Shown one piece after another: positions 23,255-35,725 of a DNA stretch of 64,000 nt. A model generated the notes under the pieces. That model did no database searches. It saw only the letters and a list, made by a program, of their open reading frames with translations, and was not told the DNA's origin. The position numbers and the translations under genes were made by a program. This DNA is from Chelonoidis abingdonii (lineage: Eukaryota; Chordata; Testudines; Testudinidae), in the NCBI RefSeq assembly GCF_003597395.2, contig NC_133770.1, positions 33,453,827-33,517,826 on the forward strand, read 5' to 3'. Every line of letters begins with the position of its first letter. Position 1 is the first letter of the stretch.

Positions 23255-24530
23255 GACTTATTTCCAATTAAGGAAAACAAAAGGGAAAGAAAGAACAGCT
23301 ACAAAGTCTCCATGCAACAGAGAACAGCACACTCAGTGCCTCAATCTGACATCCAGCACCTGAACTGATCCACAAAGCAGCAGCTGCCTCTATAGCAGGC
23401 AGAGCAACTCCTCCACATGTGAAGGTGCCGTGTATAGAAACAGACTGATATTTCCTTTCGGTTACATCCATGCATACAACTGGAATCAGGGAGTCTCCAG
23501 GCACTCTGTGCAGAGGGATGGGGCTGGTTAGTTGACATTCATATGGCACTTTGAAAATATAATGTATTCTGTCAGCTCAAAAACTTGTGTCCCCTTACCT
23601 GCTGTGTTTCAAGAGTTTTGAAGGGCTTAGTAAACTGGAATTTCCAATAAATGGGGGACTGGTAATTCCCTCTTCTCTCTGGGTTTTTTTCATAAGGAGA
23701 AGTGGAGAAACACACAATAACATTACTGAAGGAATAGTGGGCACCGCTAGGACTGGCGGGACAACACAGAAAGTTATCTAGAGTCTCTTTTCATACTGGT
23801 GTTGTCACTAAGGAGACCCGAATTGAGGTCAGTTGGTGTTACACTGTGTAAAATTAGTGTAAGTGAGAGGGGCATCAGGGCCAGAGGTTAGGAGAGATGA
23901 TTAGGGACCCTCTGTAGCTAGGATTTCCTCTCATCAGACAAACTAGCTGTTTTTCTCTTTTCCCAGCAGCAGCAGCCATCAGTGGAAGGGCTCTTTGGCT
24001 CCTCTGTTTCCTGTTGGATATTAGAGAGCAGCTAGCGAAAGCCATCAGCTTTCTTGCCCATGACATTTTTCCATATTAGGGTACAAACCCTGTGGTTGGT
24101 TAGATCAAACCTGTGGCAGTGGGGAGGGATGGCTGCAGGAGACGGGGCTAATAGCCCATAAAGGGGATAAGCAAGCAACCAAAAACACTAAAGTTATGCT
24201 CTAGGCCGACAGAAGATCAGAGGCAAGCTGAAGCCAGTTTTAACCATCTACTGGCAGGAAAGGGGCTTTGTTTGGTTTCTTGTATTGTCTCTATGCGAGT
24301 GAGGTTTTGTCTCCTTCCCAAAATGAATTCCCTGGCTTAATAACTCTATTGGAGTAATGAATCCCTTTAACTATTGCTCTGTTTTTAATGTATAGACAGG
24401 GCCTTACACAATTCTTCAAGCAGAGCCTGAGGAATTTCTTAGAAGCAGATCATGGGGGCGAGGTGAGCTTACCTTCTTTTTCCAGCTGCCTGCTTTTCAC
24501 TGTGTCTGAGATGGGTGGGGACTGACTTGT
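23255..24530. other. Unassigned sequence
   Basis: I see no gene. Short frames lack family features, and no bounded repeat was recognised. Confidence 0.45.
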
Positions 24531-24534
24531 AGGC

Positions 24535-25040
24535 AGGGACGCGCAGAGGGGGGGGCAAGTGGGGCAATTTGCCCCGGACCCTGCGGCAGTCTGGGCAGGG
24601 CCAGCACTTCCATTTAGGTGACCTAGGCAGGGCCGGCACTTCCATTTAGGCAACCTAGGCACTCGCCTAGGGTGCCAGGATTTGGGAGGGTGGCAGATTG
24701 TTCCGGTGGACTTCCCGCAGGCGTGCCTGCAGAGGGTCCACTGGTCCCACGACTCTGGTGGAGCATCCGCAGGCACACCTGCAGCAGGTCCACCGGAGCC
24801 ACGGGACCAGCGGACCGTCCGCAGGAACGCCTGTGGGAGATCCACCGGAGCCGCGGGACAGGCAAGCCGACCCTGCGCCTAGGGCACCACAAACCCTGGC
24901 GCCTCTTCTGGGTCTGGGTCTTCAGCGGCGGGGGGCCCTTCAGTGCTGCTGAAGACATGGACCGGCACCGGGTAAGTACAAGTGCCGCAGCTCCCCCGCT
25001 TTGCCCCAGGACCCCTGAATCCTCTGGGCAGCCTTGCTTG
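24535..25040. repeat. GC-rich repeat with a nested CCATTTAGG-family copy
   Basis: The outer element has a left part 'agggacgcgcagagggggggg...gggcaatttgccccggacc' (24536-24590) and a right part 'cttcagcggcggggggcccttcag...cccctgaatcctctgggca' (24920-25033). Copy 2 of the CCATTTAGG family (24600-24915) lies between. At the left junction a 33-bp segment ('gcagggccagcacttccatttaggtgacctag') is present twice in tandem. Proline- and glycine-rich frames here are not genes. Confidence 0.65.
24600..24915 (+). repeat. GC-rich CCATTTAGG-family repeat, copy 2
   Basis: It has 'ccatttaggcaacctaggcactcgcctagggtgccagga' at the left and 'ctgcgcctagggcaccacaaaccctggcgcc' at the right. The interior consists of alternating 'ggtggacttcccgcaggcgtgcctgcag' and 'ggtggagcatccgcaggcacacctgcagcaggtccaccgg' units. 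It is in the same orientation as copy 3 and opposite to copy 1. Confidence 0.75.
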
Positions 25041-25044
25041 TAGG

Positions 25045-26390
25045 TAGGCCCTGGAGTCAACCAGCACCTGTAACTGCGTGAGGAGTGTTGTAGGCGATGC
25101 AGACTAATACTACACAACAGCAGTTTGACCTCAGCTGAACAGTGGGTATGTTCCTCCCAAGCGATCATTCTGTTCTCTCACACAGCTGAGGTGTTTCTGA
25201 AGCAGGATATGGGTTTCAGAACCATCAGCACCCCCTCAGCTGGCTGATTCTTGGTGTCATAGGGCACTTTCTGCTGCTCTGGCTATAGATAAGGAATATC
25301 CTGTGGGAGGAGAAGCTGGGCGGGCATGAGGGGTAATAAAGCTGGTTGACAGATGAAAAACTAATTTTGCAAAAAATGTTGAACCAACAAGGTTTCATTT
25401 CAAAGGAGCCCCTTGGATCCATTTGTGCTTTATTCAACTTTCATTGCAAATTTTTCTACCACAAATGATCAAAGACACGAAAAGGGTTACAAAAATTAAA
25501 ATGTTTATTGCATTTTTCAATAAATATGTTTAAAATACACAGAAAAAAGCCCATTTTCCATAAAACCCCAAAAGGGTCTACGATATTAACCACTGTCCCT
25601 GATTGTTCCCCCTAGAAACATATTTTTTTTTTTTTGAGTGGATGAAGACGTTTGTTGTTCAAAAACTGTTGATCAGCTCTAGTAGGGTGTGACCGCTGCT
25701 CAGGTAACTGGATGCATCTTCCTGCGGAGGGGGTGAATGTTGGAAACATTAGGCAGAGTTGCTGCCTATGGGATTCAAAGTGAAGATATTGAGGGGCCTG
25801 TCAGACAAACCACTGGGCTGCACACTGGGGCTATAAATGGGGGATGAAGAGTGTTGCAGGGAACAGGAAGCTGAATGTGTTGGGAGGACTCTGTGGAAGG
25901 GGGAGCTGGAAGGTAATTCAGCAGGGGAATCTTTGTGGAGCAGTGGCACTTTTCAGCCCATGTACTGAGGGGATTGGCCAAGAAAGGAAGGAGAATAAGA
26001 GGCAGCTCCTGAAGTTCATGGCACTATGATATTGTACAGCTGCTGAGGATCGGCACCTCAGAGTTTATACTTCTTTCCTGTGCTGTGGGTGTTGTCAGAG
26101 CCCCTTGCAAGGGGATATTATCGCACTTTTCCAGACACAAAGCCTACATCCATCCCTTGACCCACATCCTAAGAACTAGAGACCTCCTGTCTTACGCCAT
26201 CCGGGATATTTATAGTCTGACCAGCCACTTGGAGAACAGAGCATTTCCTTTCCACTGTAAACATTGCACTACGATAATAAGGAGCTGCTAGGATGAAACA
26301 CAAATCTTCCTGTCTTCAGGATTTCCCAGCTCTGCTACTTCTTCAAATGACACTGGCTGGCCAGTCTGCTGCCCAGCAACTTGTTGTATG
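25045..26390. other. Unassigned sequence with T- and A-rich tracts
   Basis: A T run lies at 25621-25636 and AT-rich sequence at 25430-25560. Short frames lack family features. I see no gene. Confidence 0.45.
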
Positions 26391-26394
26391 AAGC

Positions 26395-26620
26395 TATTAT
26401 TATTTGTATTATGGTGAAGACTACAGGCCCCAAACAACCCACCAGGAGAAGACACTTCCTGCCCCGAGGCGACAGAGCAAGGGGAAACAGAGGCACAGCT
26501 AAATTAAGTGACTTACCCAAGGTCACAATGTAGGTCACTGACAGATCTTGGATTAGAATCCAGGCCTGCTGATTGCCAGGCCAGTGCCTTATTCAGTGGG
26601 ACACACTGCCTCCCATGTAC
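26395..26620 (-). repeat. MIR-type CORE-SINE, antisense
   Basis: The segment 'gaaacagaggcacagctaaattaagtgacttacccaaggtcacaatgtagg', then 'gattagaatccaggcctgctgattgccaggccagtgcc', is the reversed MIR core and head. Confidence 0.7.
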
Positions 26621-26759
26621 AGCTAGTTTGAGTGAAAGGTGCTTTGCCAAATGATGTTGCTTCCCTCTTTGGTCATGATCATGAGACAATGTTTTTATTT
26701 CAATGGGAAAGCACAGGGGCAGAGGCCCAGATCTTCAGAAGCATTTAAGTCCTTAACGC

Positions 26760-27530
26760 CAGTGATGAGCTGCCAAAATATTAACAACTGGTTCCCTCCT
26801 CCTCACCCCACGAGGGGATCATCCCCCCCCCTCAACCTCCCTGGGACACCTGCCCTGTCCAACCCCCCACGTTCCTTGACAGCCCCCCCACCTGGGACCC
26901 GTGCCCCATCCACTCCCCTTCCCTGTCCCCTAACTGCCCCCTGCTGCCCCATCCAACCCCTCTTCTCATTCCTGATGGCCCCCCCAGGACCCTCTGCCCC
27001 ATCCAACCACCCCTTCTCTCTATCCCCTGCCTACCTCTGCGAACCCCCTCCCCTGCATGCCCCCCACCGCCCCATCCAACCCCTGCTTCCCAGGACTGCC
27101 CCCCCGGGGCCAAAACTTACCCCCATTCAAATCCCCCTGTTCTTCTCCCTCTGACCACCCCAACCACTAATCCACTCCCCAAGCTCCCCTGCCCATCTAA
27201 TCAACACCCCTTCCTGCCTCCCTGCCCCCTACGTGCTCCTGGAGGTGGGGGCCGGGCCGGGCTGGAGCTGCGCTGCCCGGGGCCGGGCCAGAGCCATGCC
27301 GCCTGGGGACGGGGTCGGGGGCTGGGCCAGAGCTGTGTGGCACCCGGTGCCCTCCTCGCGTCCCACCCCAGCTCACCTGTGGGAAGCCGCTGCTTCCTTC
27401 TCAGCCCTCTCAGGCTTCCTGCGCAAACAGCTGATTCGCAGGAAGCTGGGGAGGAGAAGGAGAAGCCAGGGGAGCCATCTGGGGCTTTTGTTAAATTTAA
27501 AAACCCTTTTCGAACCAGTTGTCCCATGAG
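26760..27530. repeat. C-rich hAT-like repeat (CAGTGATGAGCTGCC end)
   Basis: It begins 'cagtgatgagctgccaaaatattaacaactggttc' and ends near 'ttgttaaatttaaaaacccttttcgaaccagttg'; the 'aaccggtt'-type motifs are inverted at the two sides. The interior is C-rich low complexity, with a GC- and CpG-rich part at 27240-27360. Long proline-rich plus-strand frames and glycine-rich minus-strand frames are composition effects. Confidence 0.55.
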
Positions 27531-27545
27531 GGTTCCTATGCAGAG

Positions 27546-27890
27546 GCACGGCCAGGCAGCTCTCCACGCTGCCCTGTCCACAAGTGCTGCCCCTGCAATT
27601 CCCATTGGCCACAGTTCCTGGCCAATGGGAGCAGCAGAACCAGTGCATGGGGCGGGGACAGTGTGCGGGGCCCCCTGGCTGCCCTATGTGTAGGAGCAGG
27701 AGGGAGAAGATGCTGCTGCTTCCGGGAGCTGTGCAGAGCCAAGGCAGGCAAGAAGCCTGCCTTAGTGCCACTGTGCTGCTGACCGGACTTTTAATGGCCT
27801 GGTGGGCAGTGCTGACCGAAGCCACCATGGTCCTTTTTCGAGCGGGTGTTTCAGTTGAAAACCGGACACCTGGCAACTCTACCCGGTGAC
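27546..27890 (-). repeat. Interspersed repeat ending in ACCGGACACCTGGCAACTCTAC
   Basis: The segment 'ttcccattggccacagttcctggccaatggg' forms an internal inverted repeat. The right edge 'gttgaaaaccggacacctggcaactctaccc' is the reverse of a common turtle repeat start. It abuts the element at 26760-27530. Frames of about 100-190 codons crossing both have no family features. Confidence 0.6.
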
Positions 27891-28281
27891 TTCGTGCCTG
27901 GAGAAGGGCCATGTGTGAGTGCTCAGGCACCATCAGCATGTGCTACAGATCATGCAGGGAGGCCATGAAGCACTCAGAGTCTCAGCTAGAAATCATCCTG
28001 GGCAGCACTGCATGGCAGGAAAACTGCACTCCTCTCTCTGCAAAACACACAGGATACGCCCCCTCTGGTCCCAAGTAGTTTGCTGGCTGGCCAGAGTGCC
28101 CACAAAATTACTAGGTGGGAGCAGGGACTATGTTCCCCAACAGGAGTGTGGCAAGCTCCTGTTAGCATGTAATTGCTCTCTGTGCCCTGCCCCTCACATG
28201 CTGACAGGGGCTGGTCAGAATCCAGCCCTGTGTGAGGCAGAAATAGGAGGAAAGGTGTGTACAGAGCTTTGTACTGAATAG

Positions 28282-28387
28282 GCTGACCAGACAGCAAGTG
28301 TGAAAAATCGAGACAGGAGGTGGGGGATAATAGGCACTTATATAAGACAAAGCCCCAAAAAATCAGGACTGTCCCTATAAAATTGGA
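28282..28387. repeat. Short MITE fragment (GCTGACCAGACAGCAAGTGTG end)
   Basis: The segments 'ggctgaccagacagcaagtgtgaaaaatcgagaca' and 'cacttatataagacaaagccccaaaaaatcaggactgtccctataaaattgg' match a common turtle repeat. The right terminus is lost. Confidence 0.65.
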
Positions 28388-28629
28388 CTCTCAAGGCATA
28401 TTGAGTTAGGGCTGACCGGAGCTATGGGTGCTTAGCCCTTCTGGAACTCAGCATGCACCTGAAATGGTGGTGTGAATGTGTTTGTTGTATAAGCTCAGAT
28501 ACCAAACACAAGGACACTCTCATCCTCTACTCGTCCCACATAGGCATCGTAAGCTTCCCCACACCACCTGGCCAGGGGGTCTCACCTTTGCTTTGAAGGC
28601 AACTCTTAGGATGAAAGTTCAGTCACTGT

Positions 28630-29165
28630 CCTGGTCTACACTACACAGTTAGGCTGACATGAGGCAGCTTACTGCAATCTAATGATGTCAGTGTACACAA
28701 TACATCCTTGCTTCCACCGATGTAAGTGCTCCACATCATAACTCCACCTCCATCAGAGGCATAGGGTGTATGCTGGTGTTTAGGGCAACAGTGTCTTTGC
28801 AGACACTCTGTCACTTACATTGGCTGTTACATTCCCTGGAGACCTGGGTGGCTGGACCCCACTCCCAGTTGGGAGCCGTGGTGAGAACCCAGGTGGCTGG
28901 ACCATGCTCCCAGCAGGGAATGGGGAGGCAAGAAACCCCAGGAGGCTTCCTACTGCTCCCAGTTAGGAATGGGGAGTTGGGCAGGGCAGTCCTCCAGGAA
29001 CCTGTGGGGCAGCTGGGCTCCTGGTGTGACTGGGCTCTCAGCTCCCCATACTGCCTCTCTGGTGAAGATGCGCACCACCGACCCAACAAGGGAAGTGTGG
29101 ACTTGCACCACCACAGTAACTACTGCAGTGGCTGTAAGATTTCGTGTACACATATCCACTGTGTC
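28630..29165. repeat. MITE-like repeat (CCTGGTCTACACTAC end)
   Basis: The left terminus is 'cctggtctacactac' and the right edge is near 'gtgtacacatatcc'. The interior has a local duplication of 'gtggctggacc-ccactcccag', at about 28848 and 28890. The 132-codon frame here runs through repeat sequence. Confidence 0.45.
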
Positions 29166-29334
29166 TAGTCATTCTGTGTCCACTGATGCTATCAACTATC
29201 CAGCAATGCCAATAGTAACATGGATCCTTCTGGTCCTCTAAGAAATGGACTGAGATAACCAGCTTCTTTCATGTGGAACAAGCAACCATCAGACAGTTAA
29301 CCAGACATTAACCTAGGTAGATTAAAACCCATGA

Positions 29335-30225
29335 CCTGAGAGTGAATGGCTCAGTATCCAAGCTGGGAGGGGTTGTAAGTGCTCTGGAGGATAGGATTAA
29401 AATTCAAAATGATCTGGACAAACTGGAGAAATGGTCTGAAGTAAATAGGATGAAATTCAATAAGGACAAATGCAAAGTACTCCATGGAGGAAGGAACAAT
29501 CAGTTGCACACATACAAAATGGGAAATGACTGACTAGGAAATAGCACCGCGGAAAGGGATCTGGGGGTCATAGTGGATCAAAAGCTAAATATGAGTCAAC
29601 AGTGTAATGCTGTTCCAGAAATAGTGAACATCATTGTGGGATATATTAGCAGGAGTATTTGTAAGCAAGACACAAGAAGTAATTATTCCACTTTACTCCG
29701 CGCTGATTAGGCCTCAACTGTAGTATTGTGTCCAGTTCTGGGCACATTTCAGGAAAGAGGTGGACAAATTTGAGAAAGTCCAGAGGAGAGCAACAAAAAT
29801 GATTAAAGGTCTAGAAAACATGACCTATGAGGGAAGATTGAAAAATGTGGGTTTGTTTAGTCTAGAGAAGAGAAGACTAAGAGGGGACATAACAGTTTTC
29901 AAGTACATAAAAGATTGTTACAGAGAACAATTTTTCTCCTTCCTCTTCTTAACCTCTGAGGATAGGACAAAAAGCAATGGGCTTAAATTGCAGCAAGGGC
30001 AGTTTAGATTGGACATTAGAAAAAAATTCCTGACTGTCAGAGTTGTTAAGCATTGGAATAAATTGCCTAGAGAGGTTGTGAATCTCCATCATTGGGGATT
30101 TTTAAGAGGAGGTTGGACAAAAAACTGTCAGGGATGGTCCAGATAATACTTAGTCCTGCCTTGAGTGCAAAGGAGTGGACTAGATGACCTCTCAAGGTCT
30201 GTTCCAGTCTTATGATTCTATCATT
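29335..30225 (+). mobile_element. CR1 LINE 3' end, sense
   Basis: This is a 5'-truncated CR1 ending at 'gtggactagatgacctctcaaggtctgttccagtcttatgattctatcattg'. Two plus-strand frames keep recognisable CR1 ORF2 C-terminal residues: 29342-29533 (QNDLDKLEKWSEVNRMKFNK) and 29760-30146 (KFEKVQRRATKMIKGLENMT, then RLRGDITVFKYIKD). They are broken from each other by stops and frame changes, so the copy is dead. Confidence 0.9.
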
Positions 30226-30229
30226 GTCT

Positions 30230-31829
30230 GAGCCAATCAATCTTTAGCATTAAACTTAGAACCAGGAAAAACTAGACAAGACACCAAAGTACCAGGGTAA
30301 AATACTATCCACAGAACTCTCAGTGCAAGAAACACAGGCCACTTTACAAACCCTTCGAACTTAGAGTCCAGCATATCCCTAAAAAATGTTATTAAAATGC
30401 TGAACAGTCTAATAGAGTTTTAGTGGCTTTGTAATTACCGCTCTCTGTGACTCGGCCTCCTGCACAATTGGGTGTCCTCTCCATCGCAGGTATGTTTAAG
30501 AGACATTGTATCACTGATAAGATGGTTATAGCACTGGTTTCTTCAGGATTCAATGTATGGAGTTCTCCAAGTTCAGGCGGATCTGATAAGGTTGTACATT
30601 AAATGTCTAAAATGCCCTCAGACAGACTCTATGCCAAATGGAGGCTGCCCTGTGAAGTTGTGTACAGGGAAAAAGAGCTTTTCCTCATTGCATGGGGCTG
30701 CGAAGCAAAGGTAATGTGCATGCCTGGTGCCAACGGTCAGTGATGCTAGCTTCCTCACGAAGAGCAAGGCAGGCTAGGGCTAGAACTCCTCCTGGTAGCT
30801 TCTACTGCAGAGTAGTTTTTCTACCCATCACTCTAGCACTGGCTGCAGCTTTAAGCCACACAACAGTGTGGTGCATCTTAGAAGCAGTAACCAGCTAGGA
30901 AAAATGCACTTCAGACCACAGGGAGGGGTGCGTGCGTGCGTGCAAGTGAACTGAACAGTGGTGAGCCGGGGTGCTGGAACAATTTGTAGAGTGAGGGTGT
31001 TAAGAGTCATTGAACCAAACTGTATACCTTGTATATGATGGAATCCACTTCAAGCCTGGGGGTGCAGCAGCACCCCTAATTCCAGCACTTATGGGGTGAG
31101 CCACTAAACACAGAAGATCTGTATGTCCCAGCCATTCCTGCCACCAGTTATGCTATGCCTTCATTGCAAAGAAAGGTGTTTTTACATTGAGAGCTGACAA
31201 GAGAGCTCTCTCAATGTAAAATCCTGTTGGAGACAAGGCACTGCAGTTTTTAACCTTGGTGGGTAGTTGACGCTAGGATTTCTTGGCTATAACTAGTTCT
31301 CTCAGTGTAAAAAACACACTTTTTTTTGCAGTGAAGACATATAGTGAGAGACAAAATTAAAGTGACAACTGGACTGTAATGCCGTGCATTTGGATGTCAA
31401 ATGCTCTTGTTCTGACCTGGCAGCAGTTTACTCCCAGTTACCCCAGGCAGTAAAGGACCACCAGATTCACACATATAGGGAGGAGAGATTCCACAGCTAC
31501 AGAATAAATAGATGGTGCAAAACCAAGGTGGCAGTGAGCTGAATTTAGTCTGTTACAAGCTATAATGCCATCCCCTAAGAAGTGGGCCAGCTTTATGGTG
31601 CAGGAAGTAATTTTTCAGGGCACTCCCTTTAATTACAAGGTGAATTCACAATTCATGAGGACATAACATGACCATAGTTTAATGGCTGCTACCACACTCC
31701 CCTGACAAATACCATGATGCTTTAAAGTTTCCATAGTCCCGCTACCTATCTCCAGGTGAAGGGAAACATCAGCTGACACACCCCATTCCTTCCAAGAACA
31801 AAAAAGCAAAGATCAGCATGTTCATGCAA
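30230..31829. other. Unassigned sequence with one repeat fragment
   Basis: Around 30960-31105, 'ggtgctggaacaatttgtagagtgagggtg...ggggtgcagcagcacccctaattccagcac' is a repeat I recognise from turtles. At 30929-30943 there is a short GTGC run. Otherwise no gene or named family is visible. Confidence 0.5.
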
Positions 31830-31834
31830 AAACC

Positions 31835-31840
31835 TTTATT
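31835..31840 (-). terminator. Candidate distal poly(A) signal of JCAD
   Basis: AATAAA on the minus strand is followed within about 40 nt by tttgcttttttgttcttgg, a U/GU-rich downstream element. It lies at the left edge of the repeat-free block that starts at the JCAD stop. Proximal alternatives are at 34261-34266 and 34364-34369. Confidence 0.4.
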
Positions 31841-34800
31841 TGGACAATGTCTATTGGCCAACAGCGCCACCTGACTTACATGGTAGCATGGAAACATTGT
31901 TTACATTGTGCAGAAAAATACAAAGAAGTCCTTAAAGACATTCATCTTGTGATATTATACAAATATTATTGTCATTGCTTACCCGTTTCCGTCCTTTATC
32001 CCTCTGAATCCCCTCTTGGCCTATCTAGAGCAGAGATCAAAATACTACTAGAAATACTCCCCGTTTTACGTAAAGACCCACACATGCATACTGTCTGTAT
32101 TTTACATCATCTTGTTTTCCGCCCAGTTTAGGAATTACTTGTGGGATGTTTCTGGTTAGTTTTTCAACCAGTCGAGAGTTGGACAGCTAGGCCTTCTACT
32201 GTCTAGGGTGGAATGTTCCTCATTTATTATATCATCTTTATGATCCTGGGAAATTTCATTTTTTTTTTACTTCTTCTCTCTGCTCTGTGTTGGTCACTTC
32301 AGACTTTGTGTTCTTTCCCCCTCTCTCTGCTCTGTAGCACTGGGAGGCGGGTGCCAACAGTTGGGAGCAAGGATAGTGAGCATTGTGGATTTTGGGTTTA
32401 ATAGGGACATCAGGATTCATCTTTTTCTGTTTCAAACAATTTATTTTAAATAGTCATTAGGATAAACAGCTTTGATTTACTCCCACACTGAGGCTTCTGG
32501 TGAATATTTTCATGTGAGTTGGAAATAAGAGAATTAAATTGCCAATAATGTTTTAGCATTTCAACCTCCTTAACAGTGTTCTAATGGCTTCAGCAATGTA
32601 GCCATTGTCTGTGGGTTTGCAGGCACGAGCTTGTAAACTCACACCCTTCGATGTAATCTCAATTAAATCAGTGGGGCTCCTCACATGAGTAAAGCTTATG
32701 CCAATTAATAAGGGCTGCTATATCATGGCCTTGGTGTCTATATAACCAAATGGAGAGCAGTTGAGCCCAACCTAGAAGAAACCAGCTGTTGCAGAAATAA
32801 TCAGTTTATGGACCATGATCCACAGACAATCTACCAAATCTCTCCATTCCACTTAACCCAGCTTATGATGCAGTTTAGCTCATGCCTCCACTTGCCTCTT
32901 TGGTCTAATGGGTCCCATCAAGGAAAGAGTGACATATTATTTGTATTACTTGTAAATTTTAAACAATCCTTTTTTTCAAGGTTGGTTGGGTGCTGTAGCG
33001 TATGAAGCAGTGTACTTACCTCTAATGACTCTGCACTACTTGGAAGTTTCCCCACTGGATCTAAATTGAGGGAGCTTGGTGGCCCTGTACAGGATATAGG
33101 TGTCTGACTCACAGACTACCCCACCGGTACAATCTACCTTGATCTTTGCTTTGAATGACCTGAGCTTGTGAAAGCTAAATTATGGTATTTGTTACTCCTA
33201 GAAAGGGTGCTCCGAGTTAATTCAATGGCTGGGTGAGCACTTATGCAAGTACATGGCTTGGCATCTCAATTGCCAGATTTCTTTGGCCATTAACAGACTT
33301 TTTTCCAGGTAGACTCCGATTACTTCAAGGGAACCTAAGCGCATATTTTCCTAAATCCAGGCCACACTCTCCTGTCCCTAACTCCTCCCCCTCGGCAAGG
33401 TCTGGAACCTGCGCTAGAAAAGTAGTGATTCTTTAAAGGAAAATGTAAACCGCAAATGAACCCACCACAGAAGGATGGATCTGTGCGACTGAGTGCTTAG
33501 GCCTGCAGACAACCCTGTGGGCTTCCGCAGAACAACATGTGAGAATAGAGGGTCTGCCCACTGCATCCCTCCATAGGCTAGGAATCAGTGCGACTCCCCA
33601 TTGTGTGTGGTTGGCAAGGGAGTGTACAATAGAGAGAAGCCTGGAAAGGAGCTGCAGAAGCTCACTACTTACCCTTCTTTCCCTGACAGGAGAAAAGTGT
33701 CTCGGGATTTAGAGCTCTCACCTTCTTCCTGAAGGTGGAGTCACTGCACTGGCATTGGCACTAACATGAGGAGAATTCGAAAGGAGCAGGGCGACGGGAA
33801 GCCTTATGGATACAGATGGTTCACATGTTGAGCTGGAGAAAGTCTGCAAGGTTCTAGTCAATCAAATGTACAATCACATTTTCTTTGAATATGTTACAAA
33901 TGTTTAAAAATCCCATGAAATTCCTGTGTAACCGAATCATGTGTTACTGATAAGAAATTCTTGCTGCCAAAGCACAGTATGTGTTTTTGGTCTGTTTTTG
34001 CCAACTCACAGACCACCCAAAAATTTATATTTCCGGAATTTGATATGTTTAAAAGATAAAGTGGTTCTACAAAACAAGAATGGCTAGTAACAAAGCCCTT
34101 GAAATTCATGGATAAATTGTCAAAAGAATGTCAGCAAACAACAACACTTTAAAAAACCCACAGAAGTGGACAGAAAGGCTTTAACACCACAAACATTGTG
34201 CAGGTTAATTCAGTATTAAACACAGCAGAATGTACAGGCCTTTTCATATACTCTCTAATTTTTATTGAAAAAGCCATATATTTGAATGTCACAAAGAAGC
34301 AGTCCAAATCTGTCCACCCCCTTCGGTGATGCCCAGTGGCTCCAAGGATGAATTTGACCCAGATTTATTTATTTTCACACACTAGCCTAATTCAAAACCA
34401 AACTGCATAAGAACTGTTTAACAAACAAACCCAGGTACTTTATCAGAGCTGCTCACAGACACCGAGACAGGGCTCCAACCCCACTTTTTGGTAATTACAG
34501 TCGGAGGAATGTTATGGCAGCAATACCAGCATGGATGGTTCTCAGCTGTGTTCTCCAAAGAGCTGCTCCAAAAAGAACAATCCAACAGTTGAGTGGAAAA
34601 TTGTAGAAATTAACCCCGTACTCCACATACATACATATACACTGATTGTTCTTTTCTCAACAAAAGAAAGTGGCAGTACTGGATATGAGGCCATATGGAA
34701 TGTGCATTAAGATACATAAGTGACTCCTCCTTGGTCTGTCTTCTGTCAAAAGAATTATTCTTCTTAAAATAAAATAATAATAATACTTCTTTATACTGGC

Positions 34801-35218
34801 CACTTAACAATTGTTTACATCATAGAAAAATAGACAGTATTTTGTAACAAGAAATATAGTTAACTTTGTTAAAATGGGCTATTTTAAACCAGCAATTATT
34901 GTGTCATATAAAGAATTTCTAAACAGCAAAACACAAATAGAATAATACGGAGTGCAAAACAGCCAGTGGTATTGTCTGCATTGGTTCAAAACATTTTGTT
35001 GTCAGCTACTGTAATTACATGTTCTGTACACTGTACTACAAAAGTCTTGCTCTTTTAGGAGCTTTGGGGAATTTGCTTTTATTTTCTCTACATGTGGCAA
35101 ATAAGCATTTAACCAAAATTAATTCAAACTGTGGAAGTCCAAACTGATTTCGCAATATATCAATATTCATTCGCCTTGTCTTGCATTCATTTCAAAGCAT
35201 CCCTCCCACCTCCCCTCC

Positions 35219-35245
35219 ACACACACACACACACACACACACACA
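35219..35245. repeat. CA microsatellite
   Basis: A run of about 13 CA dinucleotides lies inside the probable JCAD 3' UTR. Confidence 0.85.
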
Positions 35246-35725
35246 GTGCAGCAGCACTCATGACTCATGTCTTATGGCCAGAGATTCCTCAACTTATGCA
35301 GAGTTTGGGCTTTAGAGATTCAGAAGTTTAGCTTATAGATTCACATTCCTTTAAAAACATTTTACTAATCTCGTGTGTTTCAATGCACACAGAAGAATAA
35401 GCTCCAAAGCCTAGCCTCAGTGAGTTTACCATCCCAGCTGAAGGCTGTTAAACATCGTTTAGATAAAAACTCTTTGCCAAGTGTAGGCATTAAGCCTTAA
35501 TGCTACAAAAAACAGATGGTATCCAAGTAAGAGTCAGAGTTTTCTGTGATGTCCGCAAAGCAGATATGTGTGAATAACTAATTTCCTACTGGCAGTGGTA
35601 AAGGCTTTATCAGAATATCATAAACACCACAAATGGAGGCAATTTCCAAGTGTTAAAACACAGAGCAAAATCAGCAAAACATTCTTAGGAGAGCAGACAT
35701 CTCTAGATTCTCATCTGTGTTCAAC

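Larger units (their letters stand above)
31830..35725 (-). other. JCAD: Probable JCAD 3' UTR
   Basis: Downstream of the JCAD stop at 35726 there are about 3.9 kb without any interspersed repeat I recognise, unlike nearly every other stretch of this length here, apart from a CA run at 35219-35245. Such a repeat-poor block fits a long constrained 3' UTR, and human JCAD is known to have a long one. Minus-strand AATAAA motifs occur at 35083-35078, 34369-34364, 34266-34261 and 31840-31835. The last is followed on the minus strand by a T-rich stretch of the kind found downstream of cleavage sites. Which signal is used cannot be told from sequence alone. Confidence 0.45.

Noticed and set aside
24623..25168. 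181-codon minus-strand frame
   Set aside because: It is formed by the GC-rich subunits of nested repeats. Similar peptides arise from the other CCATTTAGG-family copies at 36505-36699, so it reflects the repeat, not a gene.
26639..27154. 171-codon proline-rich plus-strand frame
   Set aside because: It runs from unique sequence into a C-rich hAT-like repeat; the proline content is a composition effect.
27240..27360. CpG island or promoter
   Set aside because: The CG-rich part is internal to a dispersed repeat and no transcript start or exon is evident.
27373..27939. 188-codon minus-strand frame
   Set aside because: It crosses the junction of two unrelated repeats and has no recognisable domain.
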